Below are positions 11,121 through 20,883 of a DNA stretch of 64,000 nucleotides, piece after piece (the stretch's first letter is position 1; every line of letters starts with the position of its first letter). The notes under the pieces are model-generated. The model saw only the letters and a list, made by a program, of their open reading frames with translations, was not told the DNA's origin and did no database searches. Origin of the DNA: Tubulanus polymorphus (Eukaryota; Nemertea; Palaeonemertea; Tubulaniformes; Tubulanidae); assembly GCF_964204645.1 (NCBI RefSeq), contig NC_134029.1, forward strand, positions 16,386,450 to 16,450,449. The letters run 5' to 3'. The translations under genes and the position numbers were made by a program.

Positions 11121-11294
11121 TTTTTTTTAGGTTATCTCGCGCTGATGATGCCATCAACCAAAATCCTTCTGTTGCCGATATTTCCACGAAATGATTCAAA
11201 GGTGAAGGATCAGAAGCGGAAGAAAGTTAATAGGTTAACGAAGAAGCTTCTGCGCGAACCCAGGTTCAAAAGGGTTTCCTTCATGAAAACTGAG
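11121..11294 (+). CDS. SGNH/GDSL-type hydrolase, exon 2
   Basis: The reading frame has YLALMMPSTKILLLPIFPRN, which matches the strand after block III in SGNH proteins (a Lys-Ile-Leu-Leu-Leu-Pro strand), then a lysine/arginine-rich segment ending FMKTE before a GTAAAT donor, phase 0. The strong acceptor TTTTTTTTAG would start the exon at 11131 but requires a phase-1 upstream exon, whereas exon 1 ends in phase 0. The weaker acceptor CTAG at 11120 gives the correct phase and adds FFLG. Either the weak site is used or the gene has a frame error here. Confidence 0.6.
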
Positions 11295-12391
11295 GTAAAT
11301 ATATATATTCATGAAATGTATACCGTAAACTAATACCATGTTACAGTTGCCAGCCACCATTTTGTTAGGGTACTTTCATTTGTCCTCTATTGTTTGGTAA
11401 TTATTTCTATTTTAAATATTATTTGTGATGTGTTTTATCATATTTCATTGGCCTGTAGGTGGATTTTGACATTTTGGCAGCATTCAAACATTTCTAGTGT
11501 TTCTCAAATTCGCAACAATGCGACATGAGAATGATAAAAAAACCCGTGGCCAGTTTTTGCCACATGCGTTGGGATTCGAAGTTCGTTATTTTTTGTATCT
11601 CAGCACGGCCCCTGGACTGGCCAGACAAAAAAAATTGTTTTTTACTCCCTGTATACTACTCGACCAATAATTCGAGTAAAACGAGTAAAAATCTGTAACT
11701 GATGGAATTGAATGACACCTTCCATGATTCTGGGGATTATTTCTGATTAAAGGCAAGAACATGGGTAAAAAACTTCCTTGTTTTTATTTTAGGTCCGATT
11801 TTCTTAAAAATTTGAGGGTTAATCAATCTAGTTATAAGAAACGAATTAAAAATTTATCATATTTCCTTTTTACCAAGTAAACAAGTTTTGCTCCGAGTAA
11901 AAACCATTGCCGGTGAAGGCAATTAATTAACAACAGCTTACAAGATAAAAAACACACAGCTGTTATGTTTACATAATTCAGCAGGCTTGTGGTCAGTGAG
12001 TTGATAACTAAGAAGCTCCTCCTCCAAAGTCAATCAAAGTTTGAATTTGCTACGAAAATGAAGAATTCAAAATTACTCCCTATTTGCTGGTTTCTAGAGT
12101 ATTTTTGACTTTTGCAATCATTTATCATCTATAATTGCTCGTAGATTTTAGATAACTGAAAACAAACAAGATACGTATTCCCATGGTTTGAATGCTCCTT
12201 ACATGGCAAAATTCACCTACAAACCAATTAAATATGATAGAACACATCACAAATAATCCTTTAAAAAGAGAAAAAAGTTATCTAACAATAGAGGACAAAG
12301 TTTAGTACCGTACGCTAACAAAAAGGCGGCTAAAATCTGTAAAATGGTATATTTTCAGAGCCTGCATTTTGATTGTGTTGTCTCATTTCAG

Positions 12392-12670
12392 CGTATTTTC
12401 GAAACGAGTCAGAAACGCAAAAACAAAGGAGATCAATTCTCTGTCAAACAAGAATTTTATCGTTTGGATGGGTTGCATTTAAATGATCGTGGAATAGAAC
12501 GCCTGCATCGTTATATTATGCAATACATCAAGGAAAATCTGTCAGCTGACCCCAGAAGTAAGATCGCGGAACGAGTGGAGAGGGCTAATATTGCGCACGG
12601 ACTATGTACCGAGGAGACACCGGGGGATCGAAGTTTTGATTTTGAAGAACCAGATGTTTCGATAGATTAG
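12392..12670 (+). CDS. SGNH/GDSL-type hydrolase, exon 3 (C terminus)
   Basis: After the acceptor TCTCATTTCAG the frame joins exon 2 in phase 0 and encodes 92 residues to a TAG. YRLDGLHLNDRGIERL is block V with the catalytic Asp and His (DxxH), followed by a helix (LHRYIMQYIKENL) and an acidic tail. All four SGNH blocks are therefore present across the three exons, giving a protein of about 230 residues, the usual single-domain size. It lacks a signal peptide. A polyadenylation signal follows at 12872. Confidence 0.75.
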   Translation, partial: RIFETSQKRKNKGDQFSVKQEFYRLDGLHLNDRGIERLHRYIMQYIKENLSADPRSKIAERVERANIAHGLCTEETPGDRSFDFEEPDVSID

Positions 12671-13756
12671 ACTCTAAAATCGAAGAATTCTAGTTCATTA
12701 CACCTACACATCCTGACGTTTCTGATCACACTCCCGGCCCTGCGTTAATGGATTCGGAGCCACTTTTTATCAGGATCGTGAACCACGGATTTTGATGGCA
12801 GCGATGTACACAATATATTAAAGAACTATATATATATAACATTGCAGCTATCATGTAATTGACTTTCCACCAATAAAGTGTTTTGGAAAATGTTTAATTT
12901 TTTCAGCTAGATATATGATCTTTTTTTAGGAAAATGATTTTATTTTTTCAGCTCAATATATGTTGTATATGATGGCTATTATATGAATGTCCCCAAGGAC
13001 GGGAACGTAGATTGAGGGGAGAGGAATATTATGATTTGGGTTCCACTTTTTTAGAAATAAATTGAATGAATAATACAACGTATTATATGATACGCTAGGA
13101 CATTAGACTGGGAGAACTAGGATTATTGAAAACAAGAATAATAGAGTGTATATAGTATAGTTAATGGATTATTATTATTATTAGACTAGAATAACTCTTG
13201 AATATTGGCCTTAAGCCTGGGGGAAAGTGCTCATCAGTGTGAACACTTAAAGACTAGTTTGGATAACAATTCAAGCAAAGCAATTATTCTGACACATTGA
13301 CACTAAAACCTCTCAGCCTCTTGAAACTAAAAAGTTTACATTATACGGATTCTTTTATATTCAATAAAGAAAAAACATATAACAGAACGCGAGCTTTTAT
13401 TTGGATTTATTTTTGGAAGTATCGGAAAGTACAATGTACTTGGTATAAGTCATTATCTACATTTGCCAGAATTGATTTGTTCATTGCACAGTTCAATTCA
13501 AACCCCCATTTTGCGACTTAAAACGGAAAACCTAGCAACAGAAACGTCATCAGAGGAGCGGATACACGTTGGCATAACCAACATTTCACTTTCTGCACGT
13601 TTTTGTTGAGGCAGTAATATGCGCACTGCTGATTCTAAATCAAAACATAGGTGCAAAATACTAAACTAATGAAAGAGGGCGATTTTGATTAATAGACTAC
13701 ATCGACATAATTTCCAGTGAATATCGCTAAACCGTTTATCAATATGTTCGTATTTT
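12671..13756. other. 3' flank of the esterase gene; AT-rich
   Basis: AATAAA at 12872-12877 is a plausible polyadenylation signal for the esterase gene, about 200 bp after its stop. Short runs of TTA/ATT near 13167 and a long AT-rich stretch follow. No further gene is seen before the right satellite array. Confidence 0.5.
12872..12877 (+). terminator. Candidate polyadenylation signal of the esterase gene
   Basis: AATAAA followed by GTGTTTTGG (G/T-rich) lies about 200 nt downstream of the TAG stop. Confidence 0.4.
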
Positions 13757-15985
13757 CAATATTTTCATCAATCATCTTGTTTTAGAGAAATTTAATTTTG
13801 AAATTTAAATTTTTGAATATTCGCGCAATGATGCTTCGAGTATTGAAATAACACCAATTCTTACTATAAACCAATCAATGCAAAGACATCTTATTTACAT
13901 CAACTTGAAGAATAGAGTCATCTTATTGATATAATCGTTTTTTCAGGAAACCCCAGGTTTTAGTTTTAGAGAAATTTGAGTTTGAATTTTTAAATTTTGA
14001 ATATCGCGCAATGATGCAATCGTGTGTCGCAATAACAGGCAATCTAACTATGAACAAATCAATGCACAGACATGCGCTTTACATCAACTCAAAGACTACA
14101 GTTTGCTTATTAATATACTTACTTTTCAGGAACCCTCAGGTTTTAGTTTAAGAGAAATTTGATTTTGAAATTTAAATTTCTGAATATCGTGCCATGATGC
14201 AATCGTGTATTGAAATGACGCGTTTTTTTTACTATGATCAAATCAATGCACAGACATCTGCCTTGAATCAACTTTAAGAATAGAGTTTGCTTATTAATAT
14301 ACTTAATTTTCAGGAACCCTCAGGTTTTAGTTTTAGAGAAATTTGATTTTGAAATTTAAATTTCTGAATATCGCGCCATGATGCAATCGTGTATTGAAAT
14401 GACGCGTTTTTTTACTATGATCAAATCAATGCACAGACTTCTGCCTTGAATCAACTTAAAGAATAGAGTTTCCTTATTAATGTACTTAATCTTCAGGAAC
14501 CCTCAGGTTTTGGTTTTAGAGAAATTTAATTTTGAAATTTAAATTTCTGAATATCGTGCCATGATGCAATCGTGTATTGAAATGACGCGTTTTTTTACTA
14601 TGATCAAATCAATGCACAGACATCTACCTTAAATCAACTTAAAGAATATAGTTTCCTGAATATTATACTGGATTTTCAGAAAGCCTCAGGTTTTAGTTTA
14701 AGAGGAATTTGATTTTGAATTTTAACTTTTTAAATATCGCGCAATGATGCAATCGCGTATTGAAATGACGCGTTTTTTTTACTTTGATCAAATCAATGCA
14801 CAGACATCTGCCTTAAATCAACTTAAAGAATAGAGTTTCCTTATTAATATACTTGATTTTCAGAAAGCCTCAGGTTTTAGTTTTAGAGAAATTTGATTTT
14901 GAAATTTAAATTTCTGAATATCGCGCCATGATGCAATCGTGTATTGAAATGACGCGTTTTATTACTATGATCAAATCAATGCACAGACATCTGCCTTGAA
15001 TCAACTTAAAGAATAGAGTTTCCTGAATATTATACTGGATTTTCAGAAAGCCTCAGGTTTTAGTTTTAGAGAAACTTGATTTTGAATTTTAACTTTTTAA
15101 ATATCGTGCCATGATGCAATTGTGTATTGAAATGACGCGTTTTTTTACTATGATCAAATCAATGCACAGACATCTGCCTTAAATCAACTTAAAGAATAGA
15201 GTTTCCTTATTAATATACTTGATTTTTCAGAAAGCCTCAGGTTTTAGTTTTAGAGAAATTTGATTTTGAAATTTAAATTTCTGAATATCGCGCCATGATG
15301 CAATCGTGTATTGAAATGACGCGTTTTATTACTATGATCAAATCAATGCACAGACATCTGCCTTGAATCAACTTAAAGAATAGAGTTTCCTGAATATTAT
15401 ACTGGATTTTCAGAAAGCCTCAGGTTTTAGTTTTAGAGAAACTTGATTTTGAATTTTAACTTTTTAAATATCGTGCCATGATGCAATTGTGTATTGAAAT
15501 GACGCGTTTTTTTACTATGATCAAATCAATGCACAGACATCTGCCTTGAATCAACTTAAAGAATAGAGTTTGCTTATTAATATACTTAATTTTCAGGAAC
15601 CCTCAGGTTTTAGTTTTAGAGAAATTTAATTTTGAAATTTAAATTTCTGAATATCGCGCCATGATGCAATCGTGTATTGAAATGACGCGTTTTTTATTAT
15701 GATCAAATCAATGCACAGACATCCGCTTTACATCAACTTAAAGAAAAGAGTTTCCTTAATATTATACTCGATTTTCAGAAAGCCCCAGGTTTTAGTTTGA
15801 GAGAAATTTGAGTTTGAATTTTTAAATTTTAGATATCGTGGAATGATGCAATCGTGAGTTGAAATGATACCTGAACAAATCGATGCACAGACATTTACTT
15901 TATATATCTACTTGAACAATCGAGCCTACTCAGTAATATACTCAGTTTTTACGAAACCTGGAGTTTTTGTTTCAGAGAAATTTGA
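13757..15985 (-). repeat. Right satellite array, same ~182 bp unit inverted, about 12 copies
   Basis: The reverse complement of the left-array unit (CAATGCACAGACATCTGCC as marker) recurs near 13885, 14067, 14250, 14433, 14615, 14798, 14985, 15167, 15352, 15537, 15718 and 15890. Both subtypes of the left array are present. Outer units are strongly decayed, inner ones nearly identical. With the left array it forms an inverted pair able to fold into a very large stem. Confidence 0.95.
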
Positions 15986-16044
15986 GTATCAGTATCCGAT
16001 GCTATATACTAACGTTTACGTTAGTTATCATCGCTCCGTCATGC

Positions 16045-16148
16045 TAAGTTATACATTTCATGTCAACCAGTATCTACAGGCAGCTATACAGTGTGTACAC
16101 ACTATATCTGAATACGAGGCTGGAATAACAGGCTCACTTCACGTAGGT
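16045..16148 (-). repeat. Right terminal inverted repeat of the 12.67 kb element
   Basis: Its reverse complement begins ACCTACGTGAAGTGAG and follows the left end for about 103 bp. It ends exactly where the 9-bp duplication ACCATCCAC begins. Confidence 0.9.
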
Positions 16149-16157
16149 ACCATCCAC
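16149..16157 (+). other. Right target-site duplication, 9 bp
   Basis: ACCATCCAC is identical to 3470-3478. The pre-insertion sequence would have been a single copy between GATTTCA and CATGTTG. Confidence 0.85.
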
Positions 16158-16211
16158 CATGTTGTTTCATTAATAAAACAATTGTTGCGCGCCGGCGCTG
16201 TACTGTGATAA

Positions 16212-16285
16212 CGCATGGTTTCACTAGGATTCGAACCCTCGCCCTCTCAGTTGGGAGTTAAACACCTTATCCACCATGCCACAGG
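16212..16285 (-). mobile_element. tRNA-related sequence (SINE head or tRNA pseudogene)
   Basis: On the - strand an A-box-like TGGTGGATAAGG (16265-16276) is followed at normal spacing by a B box GGGTTCGAATCCT (16226-16238). The D and T arms are suggestive, but the anticodon stem and acceptor stem do not pair, so a functional tRNA is unlikely. It sits just outside the large element. Confidence 0.45.
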
Positions 16286-16568
16286 ACAGGACGCTCTTTT
16301 TATCGTTAGTGGGAGTACCGGACGGGGCGAGTCGCGATTGCTACTATCATCCGGTGTTATCTTTCAGTAAGTAATTTTAAGTTTAAAATAGGACGGAGAG
16401 TGCATAGGTATAATCTACGCGGAGCGAATGCGTGTTATATTACTATCAGAATTCTACATTTCAATTAGAAGCAGTTAGTTGTCGAATCTGATAGAAGATG
16501 AATTTTATGTGCGAAAAAAAAGTGGAAAATATGTAAATAATAATAATAACAATCAACAGAATTACAAA

Positions 16569-16721
16569 AGGGTTTTCGACGAAAGTCAGAAAACCCTAAT
16601 AATAAGAAACACGCGAATCTCAATAGGGTTTTCTGTGATGTAACAGAAAACCCTAATAATAATAAGAAGAAGAAACACGCGAATCTCAATAGGGTTTTCT
16701 GTGATGTAACAGAAAACCCTA
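16569..16721. repeat. Three tandem hairpins of the AGGGTTTTCTGT family
   Basis: TAGGGTTTTCTGT, a GATGTA loop and its exact complement occur at 16624-16655 and 16690-16721. A variant, GGGTTTTCGAC with GTCAGAAAACCC, lies at 16569-16597. Each is preceded by a purine-rich AATAATAAGAAG leader and ACACGCGAATCTCAA. A fourth copy with the same leader is at 39905-39989, so the leader-plus-hairpin is a dispersed unit. Confidence 0.85.
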
Positions 16722-16767
16722 ATTAGATATGTCAGGGTGTCCCACAAACTGTCTTCAAACGGATATG

Positions 16768-17046
16768 AAGGGTCTAGACAGGAACATATCCATGAGACTG
16801 TGTAGAGAGAGGAGACAGTTTTGAAGGGTCGAGACGGGAACATGGTGTCCACCGGACTGTGTAGAGAGTAGAGACAGATGTAAAGGGTCGAGACGGGAAC
16901 ATAGTGTCCATGGGACTGTGTAGAGAGTAGAGAGAGTTTTGAAGGGTCGTGATGGGAACATAGCGTCCACGGGACTGTCTAGAGAGTAGAGACAGATGTG
17001 AAGGGTCGAGACAGGAACATAGTGTCCATCGGATAAAGACCGACGG
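16768..17046. repeat. Minisatellite, ~59 bp unit, five copies
   Basis: The unit begins GAAGGGTCGAGACGGGAACA and repeats at about 16768, 16823, 16882, 16941 and 17000. Junctions alternate between GTTTTGAAGG and GATGTGAAGG, giving a two-unit higher-order period of about 118 bp. Open frames crossing it are by-products of the repeat. Confidence 0.9.
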
Positions 17047-17542
17047 GATCTGGTAGAGAAAGACAACGCGTCATAAATTTAACAATCATCTTTATTTTTT
17101 TTTTGCAAAATTCATACTTAATTTTCTTCATAAATTTGATGAATTCAAATTGATTAATGGCAAATAAAACATGCCCCAAACAAAATGCCCCGCGCCGGGT
17201 CGTTTGTAGAAAAAACGGTTTGAGAGATTTAAAGAAAGTTGATTTTATTTTTTAGAAACCAAAATAATTACACACGTGATGACACGTTTCAAGATTATAT
17301 TTGAAATTAGTTTAGCTTTACCAGTAAATATATATCATTTCTGGAAGGAAATCTCGACGGAATATTGCTTACTTCGCATCTTGACTTTTTACTTCTGTTG
17401 ACATTGGAGCTGTTTTCTTCATTCGATCTTTTCAATGAAAAGTTTAAAAAAATCTAATTGACTTTTTAAAAATTGTTTGTAGGTTTCACTGATCGTTCTT
17501 AGGTTCAACATTCACCATTTATTGCTAATGTTACTTCTACAG
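17047..17542. other. No gene seen
   Basis: AT-rich, with no repeat or coding feature recognised. It ends in the acceptor of the candidate exon at 17543. Confidence 0.5.
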
Positions 17543-17611
17543 ATCTAATCCCGGTACCGTACCACGAGCGCGTCATTCAAAATCTATGCAGGGTTCAGAT
17601 GCAGCTCAGGA
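17543..17611 (+). CDS. Candidate internal exon of the small unidentified gene
   Basis: A good acceptor (TGTTACTTCTACAG) and a strong donor (GTAAGT at 17612) enclose 69 nt. Read from the phase-1 end of the 742-787 exon it is open, encoding LIPVPYHERVIQNLCRVQMQ and two more residues, and again ends in phase 1. A second frame is also open, so the choice rests on phase agreement. The helix-like peptide has no family I recognise. Confidence 0.35.
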
Positions 17612-17866
17612 GTAAGTCAAGTTGGCACCGTATACTTTGGTGCAGCTGAAAAGTAGCGATGTCTTTCAGAATTTATTTGACCTTTTTGGGCACAAAAATA
17701 TTAACTTGTAGGAAATATCTTCTTCCTGTGATTTCAGCTATCATAAGTTAGAACGAATCTGGAAAGATTTGCCGAACGTACCTTCGGTACGATAAACGAA
17801 ATTCAATATTAGGCTGACTACTATCTGTCACACTTCACCAAGAATCTTAGTGTCTGATGTACCACA

Positions 17867-18112
17867 TGGTGACAATGTAAAAATTCAAGAAATTTCACAA
17901 AATGGAGGATTTTCTCTCTCATTCAACTGGACTTAAGGAGTCTTTTCGCCAATCCATCTAATTGATACAGAACTGGAAATATATCGAATATTCAGTTGTT
18001 GTCCGCGACTTTTGGCATTCTGTTAAGACATAAATGAGGTATGTATCCCAAAAAGTAAGCAAAATATCCCAGAAAAACAGGTCTCATCCATTAATAAATA
18101 GACATTAGTAGC
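17867..18112. mobile_element. Single-arm copy of the 2505-3043 foldback family
   Basis: It matches the right arm of the foldback element, from ATGGTGACAATGT to TAAATAGACATTAG, with scattered substitutions. The left arm and spacer are missing. It marks the family's outer end as ...AAATAGACATTAGCTTTT. Confidence 0.85.
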
Positions 18113-18218
18113 TTTTCTGGTCATTTAAAACTGTCATTATGTTGATAAATCATCCAAATGATAATTCAGGCGAGTTTGAGTGTTTCTTAAAAGGTTGATT
18201 TGTGATATTTCATTTTAG

Positions 18219-18268
18219 GTTTGTCGTGCTACGGTGCCCGTGACTGTGTTCACACTTTCACGGAATGA
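18219..18268 (+). CDS. Candidate terminal exon of the small unidentified gene
   Basis: After the acceptor CATTTTAG a phase-1 entry reads SLSCYGARDCVHTFTE and stops at TGA 18266-18268. An AATAAA lies at 18484-18489. The three candidate exons would give a protein of about 54 residues. There is no homology evidence, and the exon could equally be spurious. Confidence 0.25.
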
Positions 18269-18835
18269 TTAACTACACTACCAATGTACCACAGAAATTG
18301 ACACAATGTCTCGGGGGTGTTATGATTATTCAAAGAAATTTTGAATGTATAGGGTTTTCTAAGTCGGACCTCGCCTCAGTAGGCCTACTTTCAACTTCCC
18401 GATTCCGACTCCTGTTCCTAGCTTGAAATCGAGAAACAACAGTCAACCGTCCTTTAGTTGTGGTTAGAGTATTAGACTAGAAAAATAAAACCGAATTATT
18501 TCAGTATCTTTAGATGCATTTGTAGACGTTGATTTAATATTCCGCGTAGGAGAGAATTAGTAGTTTTCAGAAAACGGTTGCTTATTCAAAGTTGGACTTC
18601 TAAGTCGGGGTATATTTCTTGGTCTCAAACTACACGTGGACCGACAGTTTACGCATGGTCTACCGTTCTCTGCATTGGGCACGGACGAATAACTCTGTAC
18701 TCTTCCACATCTCCCCTATTACTTTTTGCCATGAAGGTACTACAAAAATTGCAGACCTGGCAGGAACTGATTTCAAATTTTATTGCAGTTTACAAATTAA
18801 GAATCATTCCAGCGATTATCAGAAACAACGTATCA
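18269..18835. other. No further gene; possible 3' UTR and flank
   Basis: The stretch contains the AATAAA at 18484 and otherwise unstructured sequence. Overlapping open frames at 18578-18950 lack splice support and run into the adjacent miniature element. Confidence 0.4.
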
Positions 18836-18839
18836 TTAA

Positions 18840-19034
18840 GCCCAACGCACTCAGTACCGAAAAAAACGTTTTTTCCTCGTGAAAAAATGTTTTCGATGTT
18901 TTTTTGTTATGCCGTGTGCGGGGGAGGCAAAACAAAACGCCGAACTTAAAAACGTTTTTCTCTAGCAAAAATCGTTTTCTGAAAAACGTTTTCTGTATCG
19001 CCACGAAACAAATGTTGTGCCGTGTGCGTTGGGC
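18840..19034. mobile_element. 195 bp miniature element flanked by TTAA
   Basis: GCCCAACGCAC at the left end and its complement GTGTGCGTTGGGC at the right end are flanked on both sides by TTAA (18836-18839, 19035-19038). The interior is rich in AAAACGTTTTT palindromes. TTAA duplication is typical of piggyBac- and Kolobok-type transposition; which one mobilised it cannot be told. A much decayed relative may lie at about 61405-61815 (TAGCCCAATGCACATGGCA). Confidence 0.75.
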
Positions 19035-19885
19035 TTAAAGCCGATACAAAAACTGATTTCGGTTGATGTCAAATGATAATTCACATGATAATTTACAGTT
19101 TATTCTTATTATAAATCGCACTGATTTTGGTTCTATGTGCATTAGAAATAGGTTTAAAACCCCTTGATTCACTTAAAATGTAGGATACGAAATCCATTTA
19201 TTGCGATAATTTTCCGTGAGGCTTTGAAGGCACCATGGTGCTTTCTAAAATGATTTCGTCTTGGTGTAGGGCCGGTAGGCCTACTGTAAATTAATAACAT
19301 TAAATCAAAGAAATAGACAACAGTTCACTAACATATTTCTGATATCGTAGGATGATTTTGAAATTGAAAATTGGGCCAGGTGAGAATCAAAATTGCGTTG
19401 TCACCATCAATTAAAGTATATAAATCGTTTAATTTGGCTCGGTTTACATTCGGATTTTCACATATTTCGGACTAAAATGCAAGTCCCTTAACTAGGTTAT
19501 TTCTGTTCAAATGAAAACACAGTATTACTGTATTGTTTCGATCTAGAGGTTGAGTCGTGTGGGTAGATGGTCCAACGTTCTCTAAATTCCGTGTATTCTA
19601 TTCTCCACGGCCAGAACCAATCAAACCAAACTTTTGGGGTTTAATTAAACAACGGCGATAGCGTACGTAGCATGAGTGGAAATTGCAGTTGGAAGCTCTG
19701 ATTGTACACCCGCTATGAACAGACCGCAAAGTAGGTATAAATTGCGCCCGAAGCATAATATGGGATTCGAACCTACTCACACTGTATGGCATTAGCTCGT
19801 CAAAAGATTCCGTTCACAGGCAAACATCAACCAAATTGCGGATTGACCAGCTGAGTGAGGCAAAAGGTAGAAAGTTTCTAATGTC
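19035..19885. other. Non-coding; tRNA-like B box and half of a 22-bp inverted pair
   Basis: GTAGGTTCGAATCCC on the - strand (19762-19776) is a B-box-like site, possibly a SINE relic. 19858-19879 is the exact reverse complement of 28474-28495. No gene is seen. Confidence 0.4.
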
Positions 19886-20666
19886 CGATAAGATAAGATA
19901 AGATATTTATTTCACTCCAACCATAAGAATGGTACGTGGAGGCAAGATTGAATACAAAATATGGAATATAAAAATTTACAAAACATGAACAGAATTATAT
20001 ACATATATACAAAACAAAATAGGAATTAACAAAATTTAATATCAAACTTTCAGTAATAAAACTATTTACAAACAAAGCAAGTACAGAGATTGAATTATAT
20101 ACAGCAAGATATATCACACGTATATACACAATTCACTGGAGGGATTTGTATAAACTTAAACCTAACTGGATAAATTTAGCTAATTGTGGGGTAGGATTCC
20201 TTAATATTTCCAAGTTTCTGGACATACTTAAATGGATAGAATTATCACGCAGATCACTTAGCAAAGTGCAGTCATAAATGAAGTGAAGCTCATCTCCTAC
20301 GGTGTTACAGGCAGGGCACAGTCTTTCACTTCGGTCTATGAGCGTTCGATCGATTATTTACCGGTAATAAATAGGAACCAATTCTGAATTCGAATAAGCT
20401 ATGCACAAGACTTCCGTCAAGTTGAGTTATATATTTTTCAAGCCTAACATCGTTCTTATATAGTTTGAAATTAACATACTGCTGATCGTCATTCACTTTT
20501 TGAAGCATTTCTTGTACGTGTTGGTCACGGAGGACTTGTTTCACGTACTTGGAGAGCGTTTTATAATTTTCCGTGTATTGCTGTAACCATATGTAAGATA
20601 AGCCAATGTCGTCAAATATTTTCTTTATATACAATAACCAAGGGGATTTGTGTTTTTCGCTTACAT
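19886..20666 (-). pseudogene. LINE-C: 3' fragment of a non-LTR retrotransposon
   Basis: The - strand encodes the C-terminal part of an ORF2 related to LINE-A (SPWLLYIKKIFDDIG, then RLEKYITQL). After a frameshift near 20340 it continues with LCPACNTVGDELHF, a CxxC...H zinc-finger-like segment, and LGLSLYKSLQ before a stop at 20133. The 3' UTR contains GGAGTGAAATAAAT and ends in three copies of TATCT/CTTAT. It is 5'-truncated and abuts the 3' end of LINE-A. Confidence 0.85.
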
Positions 20667-20883
20667 ACAGATTACGATTACGATTACGATTTATTTACAC
20701 TCCAACCATTTCCATGGTATATGGAGGAAAACTATTACACATGTATATACAAATATTTACAAAACAACACTAAAGTGATTAAAATTTAGAGAATGAAAAC
20801 GTAACGAAATATATATATACATCAACTATTTACAATACTATATATACTATTATATACATCAACTATTTACAATACTATATATA

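Larger units (their letters stand above)
3479..16148. mobile_element. 12.67 kb foldback/Mutator-like composite element with gene cargo
   Basis: The ends are inverted repeats (3479-3581 and 16045-16148) bounded by a perfect 9-bp direct duplication. Just inside, both ends hold arrays of the same ~182 bp satellite in opposite orientation. The unique interior of about 7 kb (6720-13750) contains an intron-bearing SGNH esterase gene, a Penelope endonuclease relic and unidentified ORFs. I found no transposase, so the element is probably non-autonomous. Known comparisons: Mutator-type elements make 9-bp duplications and often have long terminal inverted repeats, and Pack-MULEs carry host genes. Drosophila FB and Galileo elements have long inverted repeats built of tandem units, and FB also makes 9-bp duplications. 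Assignment to either group is inference. Confidence 0.8.

Noticed and set aside
3470-16157. A CRISPR array or other prokaryotic repeat system for the ~182 bp repeats
   Set aside because: The units are continuous without unique spacers, and the context is a spliced animal genome.
16212-16285. A functional tRNA gene on the - strand
   Set aside because: A and B boxes are present, but the acceptor, anticodon and T stems do not pair.
16465-17179. Overlapping - strand frames of 66-103 codons
   Set aside because: They are produced by the hairpin repeats and the 59-bp minisatellite, and different frames stay open because the repeat lacks stops.
18578-18949. 123-codon + strand frame
   Set aside because: It has no domain and runs into a miniature element; a second frame is open over the same stretch.
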